Notes: a model not told the origin generated them from the sequence alone. Numbered from the stretch's first letter, positions 52,420 to 60,956 are shown. The stretch: DNA of 64,000 nucleotides from Chloroflexota bacterium (GCA_026705605.1 JAPPAK010000008.1:1-64000), one strand, 5' to 3'. A program made the numbers and translations.

Positions 52420-53493
52420 TTACAGGTCGCGGACGCAGCGGAAGCCCGAGTTGGCCGTTGACGAGTCCGGTGTATTGCCCGTGCGGGCCGCGACGCGGTA
52501 GCGGTTGCAGTACGACACATGGCAGAGGAACGACCCGCCCCGCTGGACGCGATGCGTCCCTGTGGGCGGACCCGTGGGGTTCTCGCGTGTCTCCCCGGCT
52601 TCGTGCTGGTGGTAGTCGGGGCTGAACCAGTCAGCCGTCCACTCCCACACATTCCCCGAGCAGTTGTAGAGCCCGTAGCCGTTCGGCTCGAAGCTGTCGA
52701 CGGGACAGGTGCCGGTGAAGCCGTCCGCGCCGGTGTCGTGGTCGGGGAAGGCGCCTTGCCAGATGTTGCAGCGATGCTCGCCGTCCGGCTCGAGCTCGTC
52801 CCCCCACGGGTAGACAGCCTGCTCGAGCCCGCCGCGGGCGGCGTACTCCCACTCCGCTTCGGTCGGCAGGCGCGCCCCGGCCCACTCGCAGTACGCCTGC
52901 GCGTCGTTCCAGGAGACGTGCACGACCGGGTGCTGCTCGCGACCCCGGAGGTCGCGTCCGGGGCCCTCAGGCAGGTCCCAGCGGGCGCCGGGCACGGCGA
53001 GCCACCACGGCGCCTGCACCACCGCGTTCGTCTTTTCCAGGCGCCTCGCCAGCTGCCGCGAGAGATGCCGCCGGAAGACGAACGACCACCCGAACCGCTC
53101 CGCTTCTGTGACGTACCCGGTGGCCTCGATGAACGCCGCGAACTGCGCGTTCGTGACGGCGTGCGCGTCGATCGCGAAAGGCCGCAGGGTCACCTCGCGC
53201 ACGGGCCCCTCGCCGTCGTGGTCGGGTTCGCCGTTGGGGGGCGTCCCCATCAGGAACGAGCCGCCCGGCAGCTCGACGACCCCGTTGGCCGATGGCTCTC
53301 CCTGCGGCTGGATGCCCTGCGGCGCTGCAGCGGAACCGGTCGACCGCGCCGGCTCGGCAGGCTCCGAGTCCGAGCGCGACGGCGCCCACGACGTGGTGCT
53401 GGGCGTGCAGCAGGCATCCCCCGGCTCGTGTGCCACCCATGCCTCCAGCGCGCCCGCCTTGGGCGCTTGTGTCGTAGAATCCCGCCACTCCAC
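52420..53493 (-). CDS. Formylglycine-generating enzyme (SUMF1-like sulfatase activator)
   Basis: The protein oxidises the sulfatase active-site Cys to formylglycine using O2 and copper. From the GTG at 53493 it has 357 residues; the true start is uncertain, since GTG 53439 is also possible. The FGE domain begins near 'VVELPGGSFLMGT', then 'VTNAQFAAFIEATGYVTEAERFG'. The catalytic pair C324 and C329 lies in GGSFLCHVSYCNRYR, followed by 'ARTGNTPDSSTANSGFRC', almost the same wording as human SUMF1. It is divergent from the ABC transporter operon and tail to tail with TauE/SafE, in the middle of two sulfatase genes. Confidence 0.93.
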   Translation of the reverse strand: MEWRDSTTQAPKAGALEAWVAHEPGDACCTPSTTSWAPSRSDSEPAEPARSTGSAAAPQGIQPQGEPSANGVVELPGGSFLMGTPPNGEPDHDGEGPVREVTLRPFAIDAHAVTNAQFAAFIEATGYVTEAERFGWSFVFRRHLSRQLARRLEKTNAVVQAPWWLAVPGARWDLPEGPGRDLRGREQHPVVHVSWNDAQAYCEWAGARLPTEAEWEYAARGGLEQAVYPWGDELEPDGEHRCNIWQGAFPDHDTGADGFTGTCPVDSFEPNGYGLYNCSGNVWEWTADWFSPDYHQHEAGETRENPTGPPTGTHRVQRGGSFLCHVSYCNRYRVAARTGNTPDSSTANSGFRCVRDL

Positions 53494-53562
53494 ATTCCCA
53501 GTCAAGGAATGCTGGAACCGAGGAGTTGGATGCGGGCCCTTGCCCGCAGGAGGGGAACACTC

Positions 53563-55287
53563 ATGACGTCTCTGAAGGATCGAAGGATTAGCCGCCGGGC
53601 CTTGCTGGCCGGGAGCGGCGCGGCAGCGGCAGGCCTCGGGGCGGCAGCCCTGGTGGGCTGCGGCGACGACGACGACGACGAGCCCGCGCCGGCTCCAACA
53701 CAGGCCGCTGCAACCGAGGCAGCGGCCACCGAGGCAGCCGCGACCGAAGCTGCGGCCACCGAGGCGGCGGCGACCGAAGCTGCGGCGACCGAGGCGGCTG
53801 CAACCGAGGCTGCGGCCACGGAGGCGCCCCAGGAGGGCGGCCCCCAGACTGGCGGAACGCTGCGCGGCTCCGCTCCGACGTTCATCTGGAACACGGGCTT
53901 CCCCTTCTCCTTCACCTGGGAGAACGAGCCCTACTTCTCCGTCCTCGAACCGCTCGTCCGCTACCGGGACAGCCTCGACCCGTTCCCCGTCCTGGCGGAG
54001 CGCTTCGAGTACAACGACGACCGCAGCAAGCTGACGGTCACGCTGAAGCCCGACCTGGAGTTCCACGACGGCTCGCCCGTCACCCCCGAGGACGTGTTCC
54101 ACGGCATCGAGGTGATGCTCGACCCGGAGCCGTGGGGCATCGCGGGGCGTTTCCAGATCAGCTCGTTCGCGGTGACGCTCACGCGCTGGGAAGCGATCGA
54201 CTCGCGCACGATGGAGTTCGAGTTCGACAAGCCCCGCCCGAACATGACCGACTTCTTCGCCCAGCTTCTGGTCACGAAGAAGGACACCTACCGCGAGCTG
54301 CAGGAAGGCCAGAACGTCCAGGGCACCGGCCCCTTCGCCTTCGAGCAGTGGACCCCGGACGTTGGCGCCAGCTTCGTGGCCAACCGTAACTGGCATCAGT
54401 CCGCCGTCGAGGGCGGTCCCTACGTCGATCGCATCGAGCTGCAGAACTTCCCCGACACGGAGTCCCTGGGGCTGGCCCTGGAAGCCGGCGACATCGACTG
54501 GTCGCTCGGTGTGTCGCCTGCCGTCGCCAGGCGCACAGGGCAGGGCTTCCTCGCCCCGAAGGCCGGCATTGTCTACGTCGGCTGCGTGACCAACAGCCCC
54601 AAGCTGGTGGACCCGCGCGTGCGCCAGGCCCTCCTCTATGCCATCGACCGGCGGCGCATGACGGAGGAACTGCGGGAGGGTTTCGGCGACCTCACCGCCC
54701 AGCCGTGGCCGAGCTCCTCGCCCGCCTTCGACCCCGACCTTGAGAGCGAGCTCTACGAGCCCGACCGCGCGCGCGCCCTCCTCGCGGAAGCGGGCTGGTC
54801 GCAGGACTCGCCCTTGATGATCGAGCCGATTCCCGGCACGGAAGTGACCGCGGAGATCCTGAAGAGCAACTTCGCCGACATCGGCGTCGAGGTCGAAATC
54901 GTCACCCAGGAGATCGGCGTCTGGGTGGGCAAGCTGCGACAGCGTGGATTCGTCGACCTGTGGGTCGCCCCCCACAAGTTCTCGAACCTCTCGCCGCTCA
55001 CCACCATGCAGCAGACCTTCCCGTACCGCCTGGGCAACCCGAGCTACTACGAGACGGAGACGTACCTCGACATCATTGCCAACCTCGAGCGGCTGGACCC
55101 GCTCGGCGAGGAGGCGAGGGAGCAGTACGCCCGCTTCAACCGGATGTGGCTCGAGGATCCCTGGCTCCTGCCCGTGCACACCAACCAGCGAATCGAGGTG
55201 GCCAACGCCAACGTGAAGGGCTACGACGAGCACTTCGTCACGATCTTCGAACAGCCAAACCTGGCGAAGGTCTGGCTCGAGGCGTAA
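53563..55287 (+). CDS. ABC transporter substrate-binding lipoprotein, family 5 (Tat signal)
   Basis: A 574-aa extracytoplasmic binding protein of the oligopeptide/nickel/organic solute type. The N-terminus has a twin-arginine RRISRRALLAG, a hydrophobic stretch and a lipobox LVGC near residue 30, so it is probably exported folded and lipid-anchored. An Ala/Thr/Glu repeat tether follows. 'LVRYRDSLDPFPVLAERFEYNDDRSKLTVTLKPDLEFHDGSPVTPEDVFHGIE' and 'DPRVRQALLYAIDRRRM' are family-5 hallmarks. A strong AGGAGGGG precedes ATG 53563. The two permease genes follow directly. Confidence 0.9.
   Translation: MTSLKDRRISRRALLAGSGAAAAGLGAAALVGCGDDDDDEPAPAPTQAAATEAAATEAAATEAAATEAAATEAAATEAAATEAAATEAPQEGGPQTGGTLRGSAPTFIWNTGFPFSFTWENEPYFSVLEPLVRYRDSLDPFPVLAERFEYNDDRSKLTVTLKPDLEFHDGSPVTPEDVFHGIEVMLDPEPWGIAGRFQISSFAVTLTRWEAIDSRTMEFEFDKPRPNMTDFFAQLLVTKKDTYRELQEGQNVQGTGPFAFEQWTPDVGASFVANRNWHQSAVEGGPYVDRIELQNFPDTESLGLALEAGDIDWSLGVSPAVARRTGQGFLAPKAGIVYVGCVTNSPKLVDPRVRQALLYAIDRRRMTEELREGFGDLTAQPWPSSSPAFDPDLESELYEPDRARALLAEAGWSQDSPLMIEPIPGTEVTAEILKSNFADIGVEVEIVTQEIGVWVGKLRQRGFVDLWVAPHKFSNLSPLTTMQQTFPYRLGNPSYYETETYLDIIANLERLDPLGEEAREQYARFNRMWLEDPWLLPVHTNQRIEVANANVKGYDEHFVTIFEQPNLAKVWLEA
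53700..53826 (+). repeat. 15-bp tandem repeat encoding an (AAATE)n tether
   Basis: About eight near-perfect copies of a 15-base unit encode Ala-Ala-Ala-Thr-Glu in the tether between lipobox and binding domain. The copies differ mainly at third positions (GCA/GCG/GCT, ACC/ACA). Such arrays are prone to length change by slippage, which would alter tether length without breaking the frame. Confidence 0.85.
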
Positions 55288-55290
55288 CTC

Positions 55291-56235
55291 TTGCTCGCGT
55301 ACGTCTTCGCCCGCTTCCTGCAGGCGATACCCGTCCTCGTGCTGGCGAGCATCGCGGTTTTCCTGATGCTCCGGCTTGTGCCGGGCGATCCTGCCGAGTT
55401 GCTCGCGGGCCAGGACGCCACCGACGAGGAAGTCGTCCGGATCCGCCAGCAACTGGGCCTGACCGACTCCCTCCCTGAGCAGTACTTCGGCTGGCTCGCC
55501 GATGTCTTCCAGGGAGACCTCGGCGTTTCCTTCGCCCGCGGCCTGCCTGTGAGCAGGATGCTGCGCACCGCCATCCCGCCCACGGTCGAGCTTGCGGTGG
55601 CTGCCTATCTGGTCGCCGTCGTCGTGGGCATTCCCCTCGGGATCCTGGGAGGTATCCGTCCCCGTTCGGGATGGGACTGGACGCTCTCGGGCTTCACGCT
55701 CGTGGCCATCGGCATCCCCGGTTTCCTCCTCGGCATCATCATGCTCTGGGTCTTCAGCGTCAGGCTGGACTGGTTTCCGGTGTTCGGCGCGGTGTCCATC
55801 GTCGATGATCCCGTCGAGTCGCTCCGTCACCTTGCCCTGCCCGCGGTCGCGACAGGGGTGGGCGTCGCCGCCGTCCTCGCCCGCTACACGCGTACCACGA
55901 TCGCGGAGGTGATGGGGAACGACTACGTGCGCACGGCCCGCGCGAAGGGACTGGCCGAGAGCCGCGTCGTCGTCCGCCACGCCCTCCGCAATTCGATGAT
56001 CCCCGTCGTCACGGTCATGGCGCTCCAGGTTGGCGGGCTCCTCGTGGGGGCCGTCATCGTCGAGCAGGTGTTCACCCGCCCCGGTCTCGGTCGCCTGGTC
56101 GTGAACGCCATCCAGGCGCGCGACTACCTCGTCGTTCAGAGCACCCTCATCATCCTCGTGACGGTCTTCATCGGAGCCAACCTCGCTGCCGATATCGCCT
56201 ACGGCTTCCTCGATCCCCGGGTGCGCGGACGATGA
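55291..56235 (+). CDS. ABC transporter permease, DppB-type
   Basis: A 314-aa permease with six TM helices. 'LRLVPGDPAELLAGQDATDEEVVRIRQQLGL' is the DppB/OppB N-terminal loop. The cytoplasmic EAA-type loop, 'YVRTARAKGLAESRVVVRHALRNSMIPVVT', contacts the ATPase. The start is a TTG at 55291, just after the binding-protein stop. It overlaps the next permease by 4 bases. Confidence 0.92.
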   Translation: MLAYVFARFLQAIPVLVLASIAVFLMLRLVPGDPAELLAGQDATDEEVVRIRQQLGLTDSLPEQYFGWLADVFQGDLGVSFARGLPVSRMLRTAIPPTVELAVAAYLVAVVVGIPLGILGGIRPRSGWDWTLSGFTLVAIGIPGFLLGIIMLWVFSVRLDWFPVFGAVSIVDDPVESLRHLALPAVATGVGVAAVLARYTRTTIAEVMGNDYVRTARAKGLAESRVVVRHALRNSMIPVVTVMALQVGGLLVGAVIVEQVFTRPGLGRLVVNAIQARDYLVVQSTLIILVTVFIGANLAADIAYGFLDPRVRGR

Positions 56236-57134
56236 GCGCCGTCACGTTGGACGCCGAGGTTCAGCTCTCGTGGTGGGGGCGCAAGACCCGCGAGTCGCTG
56301 CTCTTCTCGACCATCAACGGGATCATCCGCAACCCCCAGGGCATGGTCGCGATCCTCGGGCTCGTGCTGCTGGTCGTTGGGGCCGTGGGCGCTCCGGTCA
56401 TCGCCCAGCACGACCCCATCGCGCAGGATTCCGCCGGGCGCTTCCTCAGTCCTTCGACCGAGAACTGGTTCGGCACGGACGAACTCCGTCGCGACCTGTT
56501 CTCCCGCACCCTCTTCGGCCTGCGAGCATCCCTGGCCGTGAGCCTCATCAGCGTCGCCGTCGGCACGTCCATCGGTGTGACGATCGGCTTCCTTGCCGGG
56601 TTTATCGGCGGGATCCTCGAAGCCGCGGCCATGCGCCTTGTCGATGCCTTGCTGGCGTTTCCCGGCCTGATCGCCGCCCTGGCCATCCTCAACATCCTCG
56701 GGCCTGGCGTGCGGAGCATCGGGATCGCGATCGCGTTCTTCACCATCCCCGCATTCGCGAGGCTGGCCCGCGCCCAGATGCTGGCCGAGAAGAACAAGGA
56801 CTATGTGCTTGCGTCGCAGGCCCTGGGCGCCCGTCCAGTGCGCATCATCTTCCGCCACATCGCCATCAACGCCTTCCCGCCACTGCTCACCCAGATGGCC
56901 CTGCTGATGGCCGTGGCCGTGCTCATCACCGCCGCCCTCAGCTTCCTCGGCCTGGGCGACAATCCCCCCGCGCCGTCGTTGGGCGGCCTCCTCAACGTCA
57001 GCCGCCAGTACCTGCGCGAGGCCTGGTGGTACGCCGTCTGCCCCGGGGCCGTCTTCGCCCTCCTCCTCTTCTGCCTCAACCTCCTCTCCGACGCGATCAA
57101 CGAAGCATCGAGCCCCTACCAGAGGCGTCGATGA
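56232..57134 (+). CDS. ABC transporter permease, DppC-type
   Basis: A 300-aa permease, partner of the preceding one. 'NWFGTDELRRDLFSRTLFGLRASLAVSLISV' is the DppC/OppC signature and the EAA loop reads 'YVLASQALGARPVRIIFRHIAINAFPP'. It starts inside the stop of the DppB-type gene. No ATP-binding subunit follows; the next gene is a sulfatase, so the ATPases must come from another locus. Confidence 0.92.
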   Translation: MSAVTLDAEVQLSWWGRKTRESLLFSTINGIIRNPQGMVAILGLVLLVVGAVGAPVIAQHDPIAQDSAGRFLSPSTENWFGTDELRRDLFSRTLFGLRASLAVSLISVAVGTSIGVTIGFLAGFIGGILEAAAMRLVDALLAFPGLIAALAILNILGPGVRSIGIAIAFFTIPAFARLARAQMLAEKNKDYVLASQALGARPVRIIFRHIAINAFPPLLTQMALLMAVAVLITAALSFLGLGDNPPAPSLGGLLNVSRQYLREAWWYAVCPGAVFALLLFCLNLLSDAINEASSPYQRRR

Positions 57135-57182
57135 CGGCCATCACGCCGATGGAGCGCCCGCACACCCGAGGAGGAGCATCCC

Positions 57183-58706
57183 ATGCCTGCTGACTCACGG
57201 CCCAACATCGTCGTCATCATGGCCGACCAGCACCGCGCCGACGCGCTCGGCTGCTACGGCAACGACATCATCCACACGCCCAACATCGACCGCCTCGCGG
57301 CCGAGGGCGCCCGTTTCGGCCGGGCCTTCTGTCAGGGGCCGCTCTGCATGCCCGCCCGCTGGTCGCTGCTCACGGGCCGCTACGTCCGCGACCACGGCGT
57401 GTTCGAGAACGACTGGGACATGACCCAGGACATCCCCAACCTCGCCCAGCACCTCCAGCAGGCCGGCTACTACACGAGCTGCATCGGCAAGATGCACCTC
57501 TTCGCCGACGAGACGCTCGTCTGCGGAAGGCCGGACATGGTGTCCGACCCGAACGTGACCGCGCGCTATCGAGCGGTCGGCTTCGATGAACCGCACCCGG
57601 CGCCCGAGAAGAACGGCGTGATGGGCCTCGACTGCGAGTACGTCGACTACCTCAAGGAGCGGGATCTCTTCGAGATGTACGGGGAGTGGTTCCACCTGCG
57701 CGCCTACCCCAAGAAGACGCGCGACCACCTCGGGCTGCCCATGTGGTTCCCCGAGTCAACGCCCCTGCCCAACGACGCCTACCTCGATACCTGGACCGGG
57801 CAGCAGGTCGTCGACTGGATCGACGGATACGACGGCGACCAGCCCTTCTTCCAGTGGGTCGGGTTTCCCGGGCCGCACGAGCCGCACGACGCCCCGAGCG
57901 ACTACGTCGACCTCTACCGCCGGGTCGAGATCCCCGTCGGCGAGCGCATTCCGCCGCAGGTGCCCGAGTCGGGACCGCTCCACACCCTCATGCGCTGGCT
58001 CCAGACCACGGCCCAGTGGGAGGGGCTCACCGACGACATCGTCGAGCTCCTCACGCGCTACTACTACGCCAACATCACCGCCATCGACGACCAGGTCGGA
58101 GCCATCGTCGACGCGCTCGAGCGCAAGGGCATCCTCGACAACACCTGGATCATCTACACCGCCGACCACGGCGAGATGATGGGCGACCACTGGATGCTCT
58201 GGAAGATGCTGTTCTACGAGCAGTCGGCAACCGTGCCCCTGGTCATCCGCCCGCCCGCCGGCATGGAGCCCCGTACCGTCGATGGCATCGTCGAGCACGT
58301 CGACGTGACCGCCACGATCGAGGCCCTGACCGGCATCGCGCCCCTCCCGGGCAACGAGGGCAACTCCCTCATCGGCCACGTCGACGGCAGCGGCGCCGGC
58401 CCCACCCGCGACGTCGCCCACAGCGAGAACTACGGGTTTGGCATGTTCGCGACCGACCGCTACAAGCTCGTCGTCTTCGAGGACACGCAGGAGCCAGTCC
58501 AGCTCTTCGACTTCCAGGAGGATCCCGACGAGAACTGGAACGTCGTCGCGGATCCCTCCTATGCGGACGTGATCGAACAGATGATGCAGGACCACGTCCG
58601 CCCGTTCTTCGAGACACCGCCGCAGCGACCGGCGAGGGGCATCTGGGAGGTCCAGGCGGGGCGCTACGAAGGCAACCGCCACTTGGCCGTGCGGAACCCG
58701 CGCTAG
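57183..58706 (+). CDS. Sulfatase (Cys-type, choline-sulfatase/alkyl-sulfatase-like), 507 aa
   Basis: A type I sulfatase with CMPAR (C55) as the site of formylglycine. 'NIVVIMADQHRADALGCYG' supplies the N-terminal metal ligands and 'YTADHGEMMGDHWMLWKMLFYEQS' the later ones. No signal peptide is visible, so it acts in the cytoplasm. It follows the two permeases after 48 bases and an AGGAGG ribosome-binding site, so import and desulfation are probably co-expressed. FGE is encoded a few kilobases upstream on the other strand. Substrate unknown. Confidence 0.92.
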   Translation: MPADSRPNIVVIMADQHRADALGCYGNDIIHTPNIDRLAAEGARFGRAFCQGPLCMPARWSLLTGRYVRDHGVFENDWDMTQDIPNLAQHLQQAGYYTSCIGKMHLFADETLVCGRPDMVSDPNVTARYRAVGFDEPHPAPEKNGVMGLDCEYVDYLKERDLFEMYGEWFHLRAYPKKTRDHLGLPMWFPESTPLPNDAYLDTWTGQQVVDWIDGYDGDQPFFQWVGFPGPHEPHDAPSDYVDLYRRVEIPVGERIPPQVPESGPLHTLMRWLQTTAQWEGLTDDIVELLTRYYYANITAIDDQVGAIVDALERKGILDNTWIIYTADHGEMMGDHWMLWKMLFYEQSATVPLVIRPPAGMEPRTVDGIVEHVDVTATIEALTGIAPLPGNEGNSLIGHVDGSGAGPTRDVAHSENYGFGMFATDRYKLVVFEDTQEPVQLFDFQEDPDENWNVVADPSYADVIEQMMQDHVRPFFETPPQRPARGIWEVQAGRYEGNRHLAVRNPR

Positions 58707-58812
58707 CCGCCGGCGCTCGCTTCCGGCCCCTCCTGGCCCGGCCGCGGGACGCTCTTTCCGGGCACGGCCAGGGCGTGAGCGGGGTCACTCCCGGGCTATT
58801 CCCGTTCGTGTA

Positions 58813-58847
58813 GGCTCCCGGCACGTCTCCGACGTGTCTGGGAGGCC
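58813..58847 (+). promoter_or_regulatory. Hairpin covering the ribosome-binding site of the ammonium transporter gene
   Basis: In the 5' leader, CACGTC (58822-58827) pairs with GACGTG (58831-58836) around a TCC loop, and outside it CTCCC (58815-58819) pairs with GGGAG (58840-58844). That GGGAGG is the Shine-Dalgarno sequence for ATG 58853. Folding would hide it, a simple way to tune translation. Function is inference. Confidence 0.45.
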
Positions 58848-58852
58848 TGCGA

Positions 58853-60280
58853 ATGGTCGCGAAACTCCGTCCCTATCGCCGTCCCGCGATCATCCTCGCA
58901 ATAACCGCCATCGGAGCGGCCGCCATCTTCCTCGGCCGCCCCGCCATTGCCGAAGCTGCCGCGGTCGACGGCGAGACCGAGTTCGTCCTGAACACCTTCG
59001 CCTTCCTCATCTGGGGCGCGCTGGTGATGTGGATGTGCGCCGGATTCACGATGCTCGAATCCGGCTCCGTCCGCACCAAGAACGCCTCGATGATCTGCTT
59101 GAAGAATATCGGCATCTACTCGATCGCCGGCCTCGCCTACTTCGTCATCGGCTACAACCTCATGTACGTCGATGTCGTCGGCGACTTCATCGGCTCCTTC
59201 AACCTCCTCTACGAGGCCTCTGACGTTGAGCTCGCCCTCATCGAAGGCGAGGGCACTGCCGAGGCCGTCCTCGCCGATGAGTCCTACGCCACCATGTCCG
59301 ACTGGTTCTTCCAGATGGTCTTCGTGGCCACCGCCGCCTCGATCGTCTCCGGCGCCCTGGCCGAACGGGTCAAGATGTGGCCGTTCTTCTTCTTCACGCT
59401 GGCCCTCACTGCCGTCATCTACCCGGTCGTCGGCGCCTGGACGTGGGGCGGCGGCTGGCTCGCCGACCTCGGCTTCCAGGACTTCGCCGGCTCGACCATC
59501 GTGCACGGCGTGGGCGGCTGGGCCGCGCTCGCCGGAATCCTCGTCGTCGGTCCGCGGCTCGGAAAGTTCCGCGCCGATGGCGCCGTCAGGCCAACGCCAC
59601 CCTCGAACGTGCTCGTCGTCACCCTTGGCGTCTTCATCCTCTGGCTGGGGTGGTTCGGCTTCAACGGCGGCTCCCAACTGGCGCTCGCCAGCACGCTCGA
59701 TGCCGTTTCCATGAGCCACGTGCTCGTCAACACGAACCTCGCCGCCGCCGCCGGGGTCATGGCGGCCCTCGCTCTCTCGCGGTTTGTCTTCGGGCGCATC
59801 GACCTGATCACGGGCCTGAACGGCGCCATCGCCGGGCTCGTCTCCATCACCGCCGGCCCCACGATGACCGAGCACTGGTGGGCCATCGTCATCGGTGCCA
59901 TCGGCGGCGTGATCTGCACGCTCGGAATCAAGGGGCTGGAGAAGCTCAAGCTCGACGATGTTGTCGGCGCCGTCCCCGCCCACCTCTTCGCCGGCATCTG
60001 GGGCACGCTCGCCGTCTGTATCGCCGCCGGGGGCGACTTCGGCGCCCAGATCGCGGGCGTCGCCGCCATCGGAGCGTTTGTGTTCACGGTCTCGTTCGTC
60101 CTCTGGAAGGGGCTGGCGATGACCGTCCAGGCGCGCGTCTCCCCGGAAGTGGAGCAACTGGGTCAGGATGCGGGCGAGCTGGGCATCGAGGCCTACCCCG
60201 AGTTCGTCCTCATGCCCGACGACTTCTCGCTGCCTGAGCCACCGCCACCCGAGCCCGAGGAGGCGCCTGCCGAGGCTTGA
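58853..60280 (+). CDS. amt: Ammonium transporter Amt
   Basis: A 475-aa ammonium channel with about 11 TM helices after a hydrophobic N-terminal signal-like segment. The twin histidines of the pore are in 'STIVHGVGGWAAL' and 'VPAHLFAGIWGTL', and 'MLESGSVRTKNASMICLKN' is the Amt N-terminal signature. The C-terminus ends in an acidic Pro/Glu tail. It takes up ammonium as a nitrogen source; no PII (glnK) gene is beside it, which is usual in many but not all bacteria. Confidence 0.94.
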   Translation: MVAKLRPYRRPAIILAITAIGAAAIFLGRPAIAEAAAVDGETEFVLNTFAFLIWGALVMWMCAGFTMLESGSVRTKNASMICLKNIGIYSIAGLAYFVIGYNLMYVDVVGDFIGSFNLLYEASDVELALIEGEGTAEAVLADESYATMSDWFFQMVFVATAASIVSGALAERVKMWPFFFFTLALTAVIYPVVGAWTWGGGWLADLGFQDFAGSTIVHGVGGWAALAGILVVGPRLGKFRADGAVRPTPPSNVLVVTLGVFILWLGWFGFNGGSQLALASTLDAVSMSHVLVNTNLAAAAGVMAALALSRFVFGRIDLITGLNGAIAGLVSITAGPTMTEHWWAIVIGAIGGVICTLGIKGLEKLKLDDVVGAVPAHLFAGIWGTLAVCIAAGGDFGAQIAGVAAIGAFVFTVSFVLWKGLAMTVQARVSPEVEQLGQDAGELGIEAYPEFVLMPDDFSLPEPPPPEPEEAPAEA

Positions 60281-60288
60281 GTCCACCT

Positions 60289-60326
60289 GACATGTGCAGC
60301 ACATGTGATAATGTGCTGCACATGTC
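60289..60326 (+). promoter_or_regulatory. Perfect 16-bp inverted repeat operator over the antitoxin start
   Basis: GACATGTGCAGCACAT (60289-60304), a 6-base spacer and ATGTGCTGCACATGTC (60311-60326) form a perfect palindrome that runs over the antitoxin start codon ATG 60322. An extended -10, TGTGATAAT (60303-60311), sits in the centre, so the transcript would start only a few bases before ATG, nearly leaderless. This is the expected place for autorepression by a FitA-type antitoxin or toxin-antitoxin complex. Confidence 0.8.
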
Positions 60327-60552
60327 CAAGATGATCCAGATTCGCAACGTGCCCGATGAACTGCATCGGGAAGCGAAGATAAGGGCCGCGAAAGCGGGCA
60401 TGACCCTCTCGGACTACCTGCTGCGGGAGATTAGGCGGTCCCTTGAGGCTCCCGACATCGAAGAATTGATGGCGCGGATAAGGGCGCTGGAACCTATCCA
60501 TCCCAGCGAGACGCCAGCTGAGATGATCCGGGCGGAACGCGACGCGCGGTGA
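60322..60552 (+). CDS. FitA-like ribbon-helix-helix antitoxin
   Basis: A 76-aa antitoxin. The N-terminal 'MIQIRNVPDELHREAKIRAAKAGMTLSDYLLREI' is the FitA/Arc-type ribbon-helix-helix DNA-binding domain, and the C-terminal 'PSETPAEMIRAERDAR' is the flexible toxin-binding tail. ATG 60322 lies inside a perfect palindromic operator; a start at ATG 60331 is also possible. The stop overlaps the PIN toxin start by 4 bases. Confidence 0.88.
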   Translation: MSKMIQIRNVPDELHREAKIRAAKAGMTLSDYLLREIRRSLEAPDIEELMARIRALEPIHPSETPAEMIRAERDAR

Positions 60553-60956
60553 TCGTCGCTGACGCCTCCGTTGTCGTGGAGATGCTCCTGAACCGCGACC
60601 AACGGGCAGGCGTCGCACTGGGGATGCGCATCGAGAGCGGCGAGGAGGTGTGCGCCCCTCATCTACTGGATGCCGAGGTAGGACAAGCGTTGCGCCGTCT
60701 GGCGCTGCAGCGGCGGACGACAGCCTCGAGGACGCGCTCCTCCCTAGCCCACTTGGTCAACCTTCCGATTAGGCGGTTCGCTCACGGGTGGCTGCTGCCT
60801 CGCGCCTTCGAGCTCCGCGACAACGTCACCATCTACGACGGCCTCTACCTCGCCCTGGCCGAAGCCCTCGATGTTCCCCTCCTCACATGCGACTCGGCGC
60901 TTACGGGCGTTCCTGGTTGTGATGCCACGGTCGAGATTCTGCCCGCGACTGGCTGA
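60549..60956 (+). CDS. FitB/VapC-like PIN-domain toxin
   Basis: A 135-aa PIN-domain ribonuclease toxin. Acidic metal ligands are D5 in 'IVADASVVVEML', an E in 'LLDAEVGQALRR', and D residues in 'TIYDGLYLALAEAL' and 'LLTCDSAL'. VapC-type toxins cut tRNA or rRNA. The start is GTG 60549, overlapping the antitoxin by 4 bases. It is directly followed by the GPP34 gene, with about 95 bases between. Confidence 0.9.
   Translation: MIVADASVVVEMLLNRDQRAGVALGMRIESGEEVCAPHLLDAEVGQALRRLALQRRTTASRTRSSLAHLVNLPIRRFAHGWLLPRAFELRDNVTIYDGLYLALAEALDVPLLTCDSALTGVPGCDATVEILPATG

Noticed and set aside
53494-55980. Upstream extension of the FGE frame on the minus strand
   Set aside because: The frame stays open by chance opposite the ABC transporter genes; FGE homology begins well downstream and the extension resembles nothing.
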